Of a DNA stretch of 38,398 nucleotides, positions 16,684 to 25,237 are shown piece after piece. A program made the translations under genes and the position numbers. This DNA comes from a virus, in IMG/VR virus record IMGVR_UViG_3300015360_000096, positions 1 through 38,398 of that record; one strand, 5' to 3'. How positions within the stretch are numbered: the stretch's first letter is position 1; each line of letters begins with the position of its first letter. Under the pieces are notes generated by a model. That model worked only from the letters and a program-made list of their open reading frames with translations, did no database searches and was not told where the DNA came from.

Positions 16684-17100
16684 ATGAAATTTCTTGGATT
16701 GCAATATCCGTTAGTGAAAACAACTAGAGGTTTATTGGCACAAAATAATGGTGTAGAACAAATTAAAGCAGATTTATTACAACTTCTTTTAACTAATCCG
16801 GGAGAAAGAGTAATGTTGCCAGATTTTGGCACTCCTTTAAGAAAATTGATTTTTGAGCAGAATGATTCTTCTTTAGAATTGTTTGCAAAACAAATGATTT
16901 CAGACTCAATTACTAAATGGGAGCCACGTATTGTGATTTCTGATATATCAGTCACTTCAAAATTCGATAGTAAAGATCTTAATAAAGATGATCAAAGAGA
17001 TGAGATTGAAAATATATTAGGGATCAAAATATCATTTGTTGACCCTGAGAACATATCGAAGGTAGAGTCTCTTGTATTACAATTACCGCTCGGGGGATAA
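16684..17100 (+). CDS. Baseplate wedge protein gp25 (GPW/gp25 family)
   Basis: 138 aa, typical size. Family features: an N-terminal GLLAQNNGVEQIKADLLQLL helix, NPGERVMLPDFGTPLRKLIF and WEPRIVISDI, the last containing the conserved EPR motif. gp25 links wedge subunits to the tube initiator and triggers sheath assembly in T4, P2 and type VI systems. A good AAGGA site is 7 nt before the ATG. The stop abuts the start of the next gene. Confidence 0.92.
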   Translation: MKFLGLQYPLVKTTRGLLAQNNGVEQIKADLLQLLLTNPGERVMLPDFGTPLRKLIFEQNDSSLELFAKQMISDSITKWEPRIVISDISVTSKFDSKDLNKDDQRDEIENILGIKISFVDPENISKVESLVLQLPLGG

Positions 17101-18657
17101 ATGAATTATGCAAATTGTCCATTTGATGTTACACCTTATGACATTTCAAGTTTAATTAAAACACCAAATTTAACAAATGTAAATTATACTAATCAAGATT
17201 TCTGGTCCATGAAAGCCAGATTGGTTGATTTTATTAAAGAGCGATTTTCTGATAACTTCAATGACTTTGTAGAATCTGATTTAGCTGTAATGCTAATAGA
17301 AAACTGGTCATTCATTGCAGACACAATGTCTTTTAAAATAGATCAGATTGCAAATGAAATATTCATCGACACAGTAACAGAGGTTGATAACGCATTCAGA
17401 CTTTCCACTCTTGTTGGATTTAAACCACAGCCACCAGTTGGAGCAAGATCGTTTTGGTCTGCAACTATTAACAATTTGTTGGAAACAGATTTAGTAATTC
17501 CAACTCCTGTTTTGGTTGATTTTTCAACTAGCGAAGGCCCTAAAACAATTGAATTGTTCGCCGCAGATTCAGACAACAATCCAAGATTGCATGATCCTAT
17601 TTTTATTAGTGCCGGGCAATTTATAAACACAAATTTAATTGGGTTAGAAGGTAGAACCATTTCTCAGCAACTCGTTGGATCTGGTGAAACGAATCAATCA
17701 TTCCAAATAAGTTCTAATCCTGTAATTTGGAATTCTGTCAATGTTTATATTGATGGAATGCCTTGGGTGCAAGTTGAGTATTTTACAGACTCACAACCGA
17801 GACGTGAATTCCGAGTAGAATACGATTCAAATTATAGTGCTTTTATAATATTTGGAAATAACAGGGCAGGAATGATACCTTCTGATGGATCTTCAATAAA
17901 TGCAACACACAGAGTTGGAGGAGGAACATCTGGAAACATAGTAACTGGATCAATTGAATTTCAAAGAAATTTCTTAGTTCCGGGGTTTAACTTTAGATCA
18001 ACTGTTACATTCAAAAATTACACCAGAGGTGAATTCGGATATTCTGGAGATACCATTGAAGACATTAAAAGAAAACTTCCAAGTTGGCTGAGAACTCAAA
18101 ATCGTGCTGTCACTGGTGATGATTACGAAACATTGAGCAATCAATTTATTACAGAGTTTCAAGGAAAGATTGGAAAATCAAAAGCAGTTTTAAGACAATA
18201 TGGATGTGCAGCCAATGTTATTGATCTGTATATTTTAGCATTAGACGCACCAGATGACTTAATTGAAGCAAATAGTCAGTTAAAAAATGCTTTATCAGAA
18301 GAACTTCAATTAAAGAAAATGATTACAGATCATGTTTGCATCAGGGATGGAGTTGTAATTAGAGTCGATGTGGCATTGGATGTATTAGTCGATAAGTTCT
18401 ATAGAAAGTTTGAAGACGAAATCAAAGAGAGGATTGATCTTAAAATAAATACATTCTTCTCTTTGAATAAATGGGATTATGGTCAAGACTTGAAATCATC
18501 GGACATGATAAAGGAACTGGCTGATATCAAAGAAATCAAAGGAACAGAAACAAATTTTGTCACTGACAATGAAGCAAATTCTGGAGAAATAGTCACAGCA
18601 AGATTCTTTGAAATAGTTAGACCCGGATCAATAGACATCAACTTCATTTATGAGTAA
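17101..18657 (+). CDS. Baseplate wedge protein gp6 / baseplate J family
   Basis: 518 aa. Early residues contain DFWSMKARLVDFIKERF, NDFVESDLAVMLIENWSFIAD and a VDNAFRLSTLVGFKPQPP segment, the classic baseplate J/gp6 N-terminal pattern. The centre (RVGGGTSGNIVTGS, then RAVTGDDYETLS) and the C-terminal alpha/beta domain also fit. gp6 dimers join wedges into the inner baseplate ring. GGGGG lies just upstream, and there is no gap after gp25, so the two are co-expressed. Confidence 0.9.
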   Translation: MNYANCPFDVTPYDISSLIKTPNLTNVNYTNQDFWSMKARLVDFIKERFSDNFNDFVESDLAVMLIENWSFIADTMSFKIDQIANEIFIDTVTEVDNAFRLSTLVGFKPQPPVGARSFWSATINNLLETDLVIPTPVLVDFSTSEGPKTIELFAADSDNNPRLHDPIFISAGQFINTNLIGLEGRTISQQLVGSGETNQSFQISSNPVIWNSVNVYIDGMPWVQVEYFTDSQPRREFRVEYDSNYSAFIIFGNNRAGMIPSDGSSINATHRVGGGTSGNIVTGSIEFQRNFLVPGFNFRSTVTFKNYTRGEFGYSGDTIEDIKRKLPSWLRTQNRAVTGDDYETLSNQFITEFQGKIGKSKAVLRQYGCAANVIDLYILALDAPDDLIEANSQLKNALSEELQLKKMITDHVCIRDGVVIRVDVALDVLVDKFYRKFEDEIKERIDLKINTFFSLNKWDYGQDLKSSDMIKELADIKEIKGTETNFVTDNEANSGEIVTARFFEIVRPGSIDINFIYE

Positions 18658-18659
18658 TT

Positions 18660-21600
18660 ATGACCCTTAAAAATTTCACAGACAATCCAAGAACAACAGA
18701 TACGATCTTGCTTAAGATACAAACCACAGATGCAAGTGGATGTTTGGATACTCCGTATAAGATTGATTCAGCAACTGTTTATTATGTAGAAAGAAATTTT
18801 ATTGGAACAAATTGGGGAGAATATGACTATCAAATTCAAAATCAAACAATTCGTGACGCTTTAGATAAAGCTGTAGCAGCCGCTTGTTTGGACCCAACGC
18901 CAGAAAATCTTTCAAAAGTAGAAACGCTTCAAAAAGAATTATCTTCCAGTTCAATTATCATGCCGTACTACTACAAGGACAGACGTGCTGTTGAAGTAAT
19001 TGGAACTCCAACATATCCAGCTTGGCTTTCAACAGATTTAGATAATTCTCAATTTGCTCAATCTGTCGATCAAGATGAAAATCTGATTGAAGGTCAATTT
19101 GAGTTCGAATGGAATGCCAATGGAAGTATTAGAGAGGGAAATTATTTTTTATGCTGGACTTGGACTCCAAATCCCGCTGGATCAAAATTAACATCACATA
19201 CACCATTCAACATTGTTGGAGATCCAAGAGCATCCATCTCCATTCCAACCCATGCTGCTCCAGAGGGCAAATATAACACTTTGCTCGAAAGATATTTGCC
19301 AGAAATGTACAAGACGTTTCTGACAGACAATGATTTAACACCTCAGACAACACAAAGATTGAATCAAGCTGTCGGAAGCGGATTTACAATTCTGGAAAAT
19401 TTTGCAAATCAAATCATTGATTTGTATGATGCTAACGCAATACACGAATCGTTACTGATGTATTTGTCTAATTTGTTTGATCTACGATTGAAATCAGATG
19501 ATCCAACACTATGGAGAAGACAAATAAAAGAAGCCATTCCTTTGTTTAAGAAAAAAGGAACTATTAGAGCTTTGTCAGATGCCTTCGCTCAATCAGGGAT
19601 GTCGTTAAATTCATTTACACAACACTGGCAAATAACTTCAAAATACACTTGGCAGGAATCTTTTAAAATTGAATCCAGTCCAACATTTGTATTAGCGAAG
19701 CAAAACATTGTTTTGCCAATCGATGAAAATAATTTTGGAGTTTGGATTAGAAGACAGAATGAAAGCAACTACACAGAATATTCGTCAGATTACGTTAGAT
19801 TTGAAGAAGATGAAGAATGCAATGAAAAAATAACAATGACGTGGATTGGCGACGAATTGTCTTCTGGTTCTGTTGATATATTTGAAGGAGATATAATTCG
19901 TGTCCTTTATAAATACAAAGAAATACCAAGCCCATCAGAGCAACAATTAGAAAACTATCTCAGAGCATTGCCTTTACTGGACAATAGAGATGAAGCAAAT
20001 CAAGAATTCCCTCCTAAGAATTGGAATGTTAGAATTATTGACGAGCAAGATCCTTTATTTTCTGTATTAGTCCCAGTTAAACATCCTTTTGCTGATCCTT
20101 TGGTATTTGGATTTATTAGAACTGAATTTGCGTATTCTGAAAACATTTACAATATGGAAGAATACAATGGAAGCACAAGACCATCGTATGATGTATGTAA
20201 TATAGACAAAAAATTCATTGATCCTTGTGGATCTTGTATTGGAAGCAGCTTTAGCGTTGATATAGGCGTTGCAGAGCTTTGCAATGACAGAATGCTAGAG
20301 GCCCAAGATATTCTTAAAGAGTTCATGCCTTTTCATGCCGTATTACAAACAATAAGCTTTACTGGAGAAGTCAGCGAATTTGTTCATCCGCCAACAGAAG
20401 CAATTGATTTTTTGGTACACATTAATAGAGTTGAAAATCATTTATCTGGAGAAGCCAATCCAATATTTACAAGACATATAAATTCTGAATGGTATGTTGA
20501 CAGGGAAACACTAGCCGACCAAATGACAGTGTTGTCTGGAAAGTTAGGCACAGCTACAAATGAATATGTTTCAATTGTAACTCCAGATGTTATTCTTCAT
20601 GATGTTGGCGTGATGTTGCAAAACCATGTTTTAGAAGTTCTTTCCCCTTCTCCGAATGCTGGAACTTACACAATTTCAAACTTGGATGGAAGAACATCAA
20701 ATGTATCATCTGCCGTTAATGAGCCTTTGAATGAAAGTCAATTTACATTCAATTTATCGAATATAACTTACAGCAATTTTTCTACGCAGATTAATCAAAA
20801 TGATTACTTCCAGTTTACAGATTTAACTGTGTTGTTTGAAGATCTTGGAGCAAAGACATTGTGGGACATAGATAATACTCCAGATTACACTGGAGGATCA
20901 TGGAAAGTGCTAATTCCAGCATATTCATTAACTCCATATGATATCAAAGATATAGTTAATGGAGCTTTAATTCTTGTCGGAGATTCAAATTTACCAACAT
21001 CAAATACAACAAATATAACATATCAATTACTTAATGTTAATAATGTGATCTATGAATCAAATGAAGCAAATTTGGCTGTAGAAAGACGTGCTGTTGTTGA
21101 CTTTAATGACAGTGTTTTAGAAATACATCAAGTAGTAAATATCGGAGACTTCCTATATTACAACAGCACAGAATATGAAGTTGTTGCATTTTCTGGTCAA
21201 GAATTCTGGATAAGAAATTGGACAGATGGCGACATGGCTGGGGTTACAGTTGAAATAAGAAGAAGAATTGTCAACAAGAAGGTTGGGCAATTTGGATATA
21301 AAGGATTGCATTTAACTACATTTTTTGATCATGAATCAGAATTTGATATTCAGAATGGAAGTAACCCTCCTGTTCTTTTGTTGGACGATAATAATTTCAA
21401 AGAGAACTACATGTTTAAAATTAACGGTGAGTTCTTTAGGATTCTTGAATGGGATGAAAAAGAAGTCAAATTAGCTGGAAGAGATCAATATTGGATGACT
21501 TCTAATGCTGGCGGAACAACAGTGGCTTATAGTTTGGTACATTTTCCAAAAATTGGAGTAAACGTGGGATTTACAGTATTTAGTGAATTAGATCGTGATG

Positions 21601-21767
21601 GACATGATCCAGTAATTAGAACAATTTCAGATCCAGTTGGAAATTTAGCAATTGTTGCACTGTCTTCTGGCGGAACAGGGATGCAAGAAAATGTAGGTCA
21701 GGAAGAGGGCGTCTCTTTCACAATTGAAAATAGATCTGGTAACACCGAAGAAGGAGTGGCATTATAA
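18660..21767 (+). CDS. Baseplate wedge protein, gp7-like with a tail protein I domain
   Basis: 1035 aa, close to the 1032 aa of T4 gp7. A phage tail protein I (P2 gpI) domain lies at about 205-320: LERYLPEMYKTFL, then LYDANAIHESLLMYLSNLF, then a WRRQIKEAIPLFKKKGT segment ending in GTIRAL. An N-terminal beta region (about 1-200) and a long beta-rich C-terminal part flank it. Such proteins link the wedge to fibres. A short Cys group CNIDKKFIDPCGSCIGS lies around residues 516-532. It follows gp6 by two bases with a weak Shine-Dalgarno and overlaps the next gene by one base. Confidence 0.75.
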   Translation: MTLKNFTDNPRTTDTILLKIQTTDASGCLDTPYKIDSATVYYVERNFIGTNWGEYDYQIQNQTIRDALDKAVAAACLDPTPENLSKVETLQKELSSSSIIMPYYYKDRRAVEVIGTPTYPAWLSTDLDNSQFAQSVDQDENLIEGQFEFEWNANGSIREGNYFLCWTWTPNPAGSKLTSHTPFNIVGDPRASISIPTHAAPEGKYNTLLERYLPEMYKTFLTDNDLTPQTTQRLNQAVGSGFTILENFANQIIDLYDANAIHESLLMYLSNLFDLRLKSDDPTLWRRQIKEAIPLFKKKGTIRALSDAFAQSGMSLNSFTQHWQITSKYTWQESFKIESSPTFVLAKQNIVLPIDENNFGVWIRRQNESNYTEYSSDYVRFEEDEECNEKITMTWIGDELSSGSVDIFEGDIIRVLYKYKEIPSPSEQQLENYLRALPLLDNRDEANQEFPPKNWNVRIIDEQDPLFSVLVPVKHPFADPLVFGFIRTEFAYSENIYNMEEYNGSTRPSYDVCNIDKKFIDPCGSCIGSSFSVDIGVAELCNDRMLEAQDILKEFMPFHAVLQTISFTGEVSEFVHPPTEAIDFLVHINRVENHLSGEANPIFTRHINSEWYVDRETLADQMTVLSGKLGTATNEYVSIVTPDVILHDVGVMLQNHVLEVLSPSPNAGTYTISNLDGRTSNVSSAVNEPLNESQFTFNLSNITYSNFSTQINQNDYFQFTDLTVLFEDLGAKTLWDIDNTPDYTGGSWKVLIPAYSLTPYDIKDIVNGALILVGDSNLPTSNTTNITYQLLNVNNVIYESNEANLAVERRAVVDFNDSVLEIHQVVNIGDFLYYNSTEYEVVAFSGQEFWIRNWTDGDMAGVTVEIRRRIVNKKVGQFGYKGLHLTTFFDHESEFDIQNGSNPPVLLLDDNNFKENYMFKINGEFFRILEWDEKEVKLAGRDQYWMTSNAGGTTVAYSLVHFPKIGVNVGFTVFSELDRDGHDPVIRTISDPVGNLAIVALSSGGTGMQENVGQEEGVSFTIENRSGNTEEGVAL

Positions 21768-22237
21768 TGAACAGCGATATATTTGCATTGGGAGATGTGG
21801 ACGTTATTAAAGAATGGAAAAATGGCAAACGAGAAATACTCAACGTCAATAACACAATTCTTTTAACAGGAAGACGTGCTCTTTGTAGGAGTTTAGCAAA
21901 TCAAATTGGAGATAGCTATCAATTTTACATCACTCGAATGTTGTTTGGAGATGGAGGAACTCAAAGTGGAGTAAAGAAATACGTGAACGCTGGTCGAGAA
22001 GGACTATTTGGCGTGACTAGGCTTTCTAAACCTGTAATAGCCAGTGTTGATGGTTCAATTCCAACACAGGTTATATTAACTTCTGTAATATCATTTAATG
22101 AGATTGTAGGGGTCACATTAAATGAAATGGCTCTACAAATGGCTAATGGAGATTTATACAGTATGACTACATTTGCAGATCTTAACAAAACAGAAGACAT
22201 GCAAATTACGTTCAATTGGCGCTTAAGTTTTATTTAG
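21767..22237 (+). CDS. Distal tail/baseplate periphery protein
   Basis: 156 aa. The layout recalls small phage tail proteins near fibre genes: NTILLTGRRALCRSLAN, then ITRMLFGDGGTQSG, a VILTSVISFNEIVG stretch, LNEMALQMANGDLYS and a final MQITFNWRLSF strand. No enzymatic motif is present. GGAG lies shortly before the start, which overlaps the gp7-like stop. It may be a fibre adaptor; the role is inferred from position. Confidence 0.5.
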   Translation: MNSDIFALGDVDVIKEWKNGKREILNVNNTILLTGRRALCRSLANQIGDSYQFYITRMLFGDGGTQSGVKKYVNAGREGLFGVTRLSKPVIASVDGSIPTQVILTSVISFNEIVGVTLNEMALQMANGDLYSMTTFADLNKTEDMQITFNWRLSFI

Positions 22238-22246
22238 AGGACCATA

Positions 22247-22264
22247 TTGACAAAATTTCTGTAA
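22247..22264 (+). other. Orphan translation start (SD + TTG) leading to a 5-codon ORF
   Basis: AGAGG (22236-22240) is six bases before TTG at 22247, then four sense codons and TAA. This looks like the initiation region of a gene whose body was displaced by the mobile DNA that follows. It could instead be a leader peptide for the endonuclease. Confidence 0.4.
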
Positions 22265-22279
22265 TCTGCAATAATGCAT

Positions 22280-22300
22280 ATCGCTAAGGAGGCGATCATG
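22280..22300 (+). promoter_or_regulatory. Hairpin presenting the endonuclease ribosome site
   Basis: ATCGC (22280-22284) pairs with GCGAT (22292-22296), leaving TAAGGAG in a 7-nt loop. With one bulge, the stem can extend into the ATG at 22298. The AAGGAGG site fixes the start at 22298 over the ATG at 22274. Phage homing endonucleases are often translationally restrained by such hairpins; the effect here is inferred. Confidence 0.45.
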
Positions 22301-23305
22301 TTTAATGAAAAACAATTACAGATTTTCACTGGATCTATGCTTGGTGACGGAACGATAGTGAAGAATTGGAAAAACGGAGAATCTTGCCGTTTTCAGATCG
22401 AACAATCTAAAACAGATCACAAAGAATATGATAAAAAATCATATATTGATTTTTTTATGAAACATTTCTATGATTTTTCTGTATCATTTAGAGAGTCTTC
22501 TGTGTTGGCAAACAAAATGTTTCCGTATGCTGGTTATGCAGAAGATAAATTGTTTGATCGTTATGTTTTCTATACTCACAATTTAAGATTTTGGGAAAAA
22601 TTAGAATCTAAGTGGTATGTACCTCGCACAGATCATCATAGATTCAAAAGACGTAAGATAGTTCCTACAGACATCAAACTGACGCCACTTACATTGTGCA
22701 TTTGGCACATGGATGACGGCAGCAATAACCAAAAAGATGCTAACATTGAGTTAAATACACAAAGCTTTACGGTTGATGAAGTAGATTTTTTGATCAATAG
22801 ACTTAAAGAAGATATTGGAATAAATAGTCACAAAAAAACTAGCGGTAGAAAAGAAGGACAATACAAAATTTACATTGGTCGCAACTCATACTTTGATTTC
22901 ATTGATATGATAAAGCCACATATTGAATGGGATTGCTTCAAGTATAAAACAGAAACCAGCGGATATACAAAAAAGCCACATCGAGGAGAAGACCATTCTG
23001 GATCTATTCTTACAGAAGATAAGGTTCATGATATATTTAGAATGAGGGATGAAGGCATGTTGCAGAAAGAAATAGCAGAGAAAATTGGAGCATCTAACAT
23101 CTCTGCTGTTTTATCTGGAGAACAATGGGGTCATCTTGGTCTCAGTAGACCAAAGCTTAAAAAACCACGAGTTACAAAAGATAAAAAGCGACAGGTAGTT
23201 GACATGAACTCACAAGGAGTTTCTCAAAAAATCATTTCAGAAACACTAAATATCAATCAAAGCACAGTGTCGAGATTGGTCAACCAATCTAACTTAAGAA
23301 AATAG
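22298..23305 (+). CDS. LAGLIDADG homing endonuclease with C-terminal helix-turn-helix domains
   Basis: 335 aa. Two LAGLIDADG motifs: IFTGSMLGDG (9-18) and LCIWHMDDGS (133-142), each with the acidic residues that bind metal. After the nuclease (to about 225) come two helix-turn-helix segments: DKVHDIFRMRDEGMLQKEIA onward (241-281, ending EQWGHLG) and VVDMNSQGVSQKIISETLNI onward (300-333, with STVSRLV). Such enzymes cut a DNA target to spread their own gene. It is inserted between tail genes, and a partial copy of its second HTH DNA lies 520 bp downstream. It appears intact. Confidence 0.88.
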   Translation: MFNEKQLQIFTGSMLGDGTIVKNWKNGESCRFQIEQSKTDHKEYDKKSYIDFFMKHFYDFSVSFRESSVLANKMFPYAGYAEDKLFDRYVFYTHNLRFWEKLESKWYVPRTDHHRFKRRKIVPTDIKLTPLTLCIWHMDDGSNNQKDANIELNTQSFTVDEVDFLINRLKEDIGINSHKKTSGRKEGQYKIYIGRNSYFDFIDMIKPHIEWDCFKYKTETSGYTKKPHRGEDHSGSILTEDKVHDIFRMRDEGMLQKEIAEKIGASNISAVLSGEQWGHLGLSRPKLKKPRVTKDKKRQVVDMNSQGVSQKIISETLNINQSTVSRLVNQSNLRK

Positions 23306-23312
23306 GAGCAAA

Positions 23313-23669
23313 ATGTATTTCACAAACAATAATGATCAGAATCAACATTTAACAAAGCATGAGTCATTTTGTAAAAATCAATATGACATTTGGATGGAAA
23401 ATTTTTCAGGAGATAATCCTACTCAGCCTACTCAGCCTGAAAAACAAGATTGGGAAACAGCCCCTAGATTAAATTTAGACATGAGTAAAATGTCTGCCGA
23501 ACAACAGGCTGCATATTTGTCAGAACAATTGACTCCCGATAAATTCAAACAATTTATAGTAAGAATTGTATCTGATGCAATTAATAAAGTTCCAGATAAC
23601 CAATTTATAAGAGTTGCTACAGGTTATCTTCGAATGACAAATGCTGTAGGTTCTCATAAGTTCCAATAA
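23313..23669 (+). CDS. Unrecognised small protein in the tail region
   Basis: 118 aa, no family recognised. The N-terminal half is polar and Asn/Gln-rich with PTQPTQPEK. The C-terminal half (about 55-110) is helical: SKMSAEQQAAYLSEQLTP, then KFKQFIVRIVSDAINKVP. AGGAG stands 6 nt before the ATG, and the gene follows the endonuclease by 7 nt. It may be an original tail gene now flanked by mobile DNA on both sides. Confidence 0.6.
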   Translation: MYFTNNNDQNQHLTKHESFCKNQYDIWMENFSGDNPTQPTQPEKQDWETAPRLNLDMSKMSAEQQAAYLSEQLTPDKFKQFIVRIVSDAINKVPDNQFIRVATGYLRMTNAVGSHKFQ

Positions 23670-23698
23670 CAAATAAATACTCATCTAGTAAATTATAT

Positions 23699-23759
23699 TC
23701 CCGATCGGGATATTTTATGAAGATTAGAACTTAAATGACAAATAATATCCCGATCGGGA
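23699..23759. repeat. 16-bp inverted repeat built from two TCCCGATCGGGA palindromes
   Basis: TCCCGATCGGGATATT (23699-23714) and AATATCCCGATCGGGA (23744-23759) are exact reverse complements separated by 29 bp; the inner 12 bp of each is itself palindromic. There is no T run, so a terminator is unlikely. It could be paired operator sites, a recombination scar or ends of a lost element. It is GC-rich against its surroundings. Confidence 0.85.
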
Positions 23760-23916
23760 CAAACACTAAATATCAATCAAAGCAGTGTTTTGAGAGTCAT
23801 TAAAGGAGTCCAATTTGTCTAATAAATTCAACATAGATTGTTCTGTTATAAGTAAAATTCTGAGCGGAAAACGCTGGGGATATTTATTTAAGGAAGGTGT
23901 GCTATCCCACGCATAG
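23739..23916 (+). pseudogene. Decayed homing-endonuclease tail (two HTH segments, frameshifted)
   Basis: Bases 23761-23784 match 23241-23264 in the intact endonuclease exactly over 24 bp. Frame 3 continues as TLNINQSSVLRVIKGVQFV and then stops. A second frame from TTG at 23815 (AAGGAG six bases upstream) gives 33 codons containing FNIDCSVISKILSGKRWGYLF-type HTH sequence, ending at 23916. Together they resemble a double HTH tail broken by a frameshift. The 33-codon ORF could still be translated and overlaps the start of the next gene. Confidence 0.6.
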
Positions 23917-24683
23917 AATTAATACCCGAGGTTTTATATCATCCTCAAGATCCTTATCATTGGGAGATAGACAATCTACCTCTTAAGAACATCTTAAGGC
24001 GTCAGAATTTAATCAATTTATCTGTAGACAATTTATTGGAACAAATTCGGGATGCTATAGGCACTCAAGGATCTGTATCTAATCGTTTGAATCAATCTAT
24101 AAATTCAGATGGTTCTTTAAAGTCCAGTGCAATTGACGATGCTTTTCATAGTATAGAAAATCATGCAGATACATTAAATTATGTTAGAATGACTAAATCT
24201 CAATCTGACAAGTTAGATTTAATTTCAGAAGAAGCTACAAATTTGTCAATTCAGATTGACGTAGACGGCAGTTCTACTATATTATTTGATGGTGGAGTCA
24301 TTGAATTACAAGCATCAAGTAGTATTGTTCCAATTATAACCGCTCCAAACATTCTTACATTTGAACTTGGATTTCCATCAACTGCCGCTCATAGACATTT
24401 CTATGGATCTACTCCAGTTGATGTCAATTTGATGGACCCAGATTACATCAATTACACAGTAGACTCAGTCCCAAGCCCATTTGTTGATGGAAGTTTACGT
24501 GTTTATGTAAATGGAGTAAGAATTTTTGAAGACATAGAAGTTTATGCACCCGGACCACTTACTGATGACCCATGGACTCTACTGTCATTTGTTTCAAACT
24601 CAGTAAATGGCGAATTTGCCTTATCTTCTGCAATATCAGAAGATGATGTAATAAAAATTGATTACGATATCACATTTATTTAA
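23904..24683 (+). CDS. Tail fibre/adsorption-region protein, apparent AUC start
   Basis: 259 aa if begun at ATC 23904. The frame is open from 23892 and clearly coding from PRIELIPEVLYH through DPYHWEIDNLPLKNILRRQN, upstream of the first TTG (24036). AGGAAGG (23891-23897) is six bases before ATC, and no ATG, GTG or TTG exists in frame there. The middle is helical (about 45-110) and the C-terminal part beta-rich, ending in a DDVIKIDYDITFI strand with SLRVYVNGVRIF before it, as in fibre proteins. The upstream region is mobile-DNA scar, so the native start may have been displaced. Confidence 0.7.
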   Translation: MPRIELIPEVLYHPQDPYHWEIDNLPLKNILRRQNLINLSVDNLLEQIRDAIGTQGSVSNRLNQSINSDGSLKSSAIDDAFHSIENHADTLNYVRMTKSQSDKLDLISEEATNLSIQIDVDGSSTILFDGGVIELQASSSIVPIITAPNILTFELGFPSTAAHRHFYGSTPVDVNLMDPDYINYTVDSVPSPFVDGSLRVYVNGVRIFEDIEVYAPGPLTDDPWTLLSFVSNSVNGEFALSSAISEDDVIKIDYDITFI

Positions 24684-24692
24684 GGACGCAAC

Positions 24693-25226
24693 ATGGATCT
24701 AGGATTTATAATCCTATCCCCCGATAGAAATATTGCCGGGATCAAAAATAGTATAGGCTCAATAAAACATAATTCTTACAATAGAGAGTCAATCGCTATA
24801 GTTGGCGACGATGCCAACACTGCTGATATGAAAGAATTCAAAGAAATGTGTCCAACATACAAAGGCAAAGACACAATTACAAGTTTGATTAATCTTGGAA
24901 TGAAGAAAATTAAACATGAATGGGCTTTGTTGATGTTTGGAGGAAGCCGCATAAGACCATATCTCGAAAAGAAAATAGAGATGTTTGCAAAATCAGAAAA
25001 GGATATTCTTTTTCCTGTTATCGAGCAAAGATACGACTTTGCGTCTAGCTCACTTAACGGTGTTGTAATTAACACAAAATTCTTTCAAGAGATTGGAGAT
25101 TTTTCTGAAGCTCCTATGATTAAAGAGGGGATGAATGATTTTGAAATAGCAAAGCTTTTCTGGTGCATAGATGCTATTGAAAAGAAAGCTGTATTTAAAG
25201 GAATAGTCGGAATGAGAATTACATAG
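24693..25226 (+). CDS. Small GT-A-like (family 2-type) glycosyltransferase-related protein
   Basis: 177 aa. It opens GFIILSPDRNIAGIKNSIGS, like the first strand and helix of GT2 folds, then IAIVGDDA, a TSLINLGMKKIKHEWALLMF segment in the position of the donor-binding strand, and DILFPVIEQRY. The usual DxD is not evident (GGSR stands near its expected place), and the length is about half that of typical enzymes. It could be a minimal transferase or an inactive relative. AAGGA precedes the start. It lies among adsorption genes, suggesting sugar modification of virion proteins. Confidence 0.45.
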   Translation: MDLGFIILSPDRNIAGIKNSIGSIKHNSYNRESIAIVGDDANTADMKEFKEMCPTYKGKDTITSLINLGMKKIKHEWALLMFGGSRIRPYLEKKIEMFAKSEKDILFPVIEQRYDFASSSLNGVVINTKFFQEIGDFSEAPMIKEGMNDFEIAKLFWCIDAIEKKAVFKGIVGMRIT

Positions 25227-25237
25227 AAAGAAATTTC

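Noticed and set aside
23699-23759. The inverted repeat as a transcription terminator
   Set aside because: No T tract follows either palindrome and the loop is long.
22260-23901. A confirmed self-splicing intron
   Set aside because: No group I or II core could be recognised by eye, the 5' junction lacks the usual U, and a separate 118-aa gene lies inside; kept only as a hypothesis in the findings.
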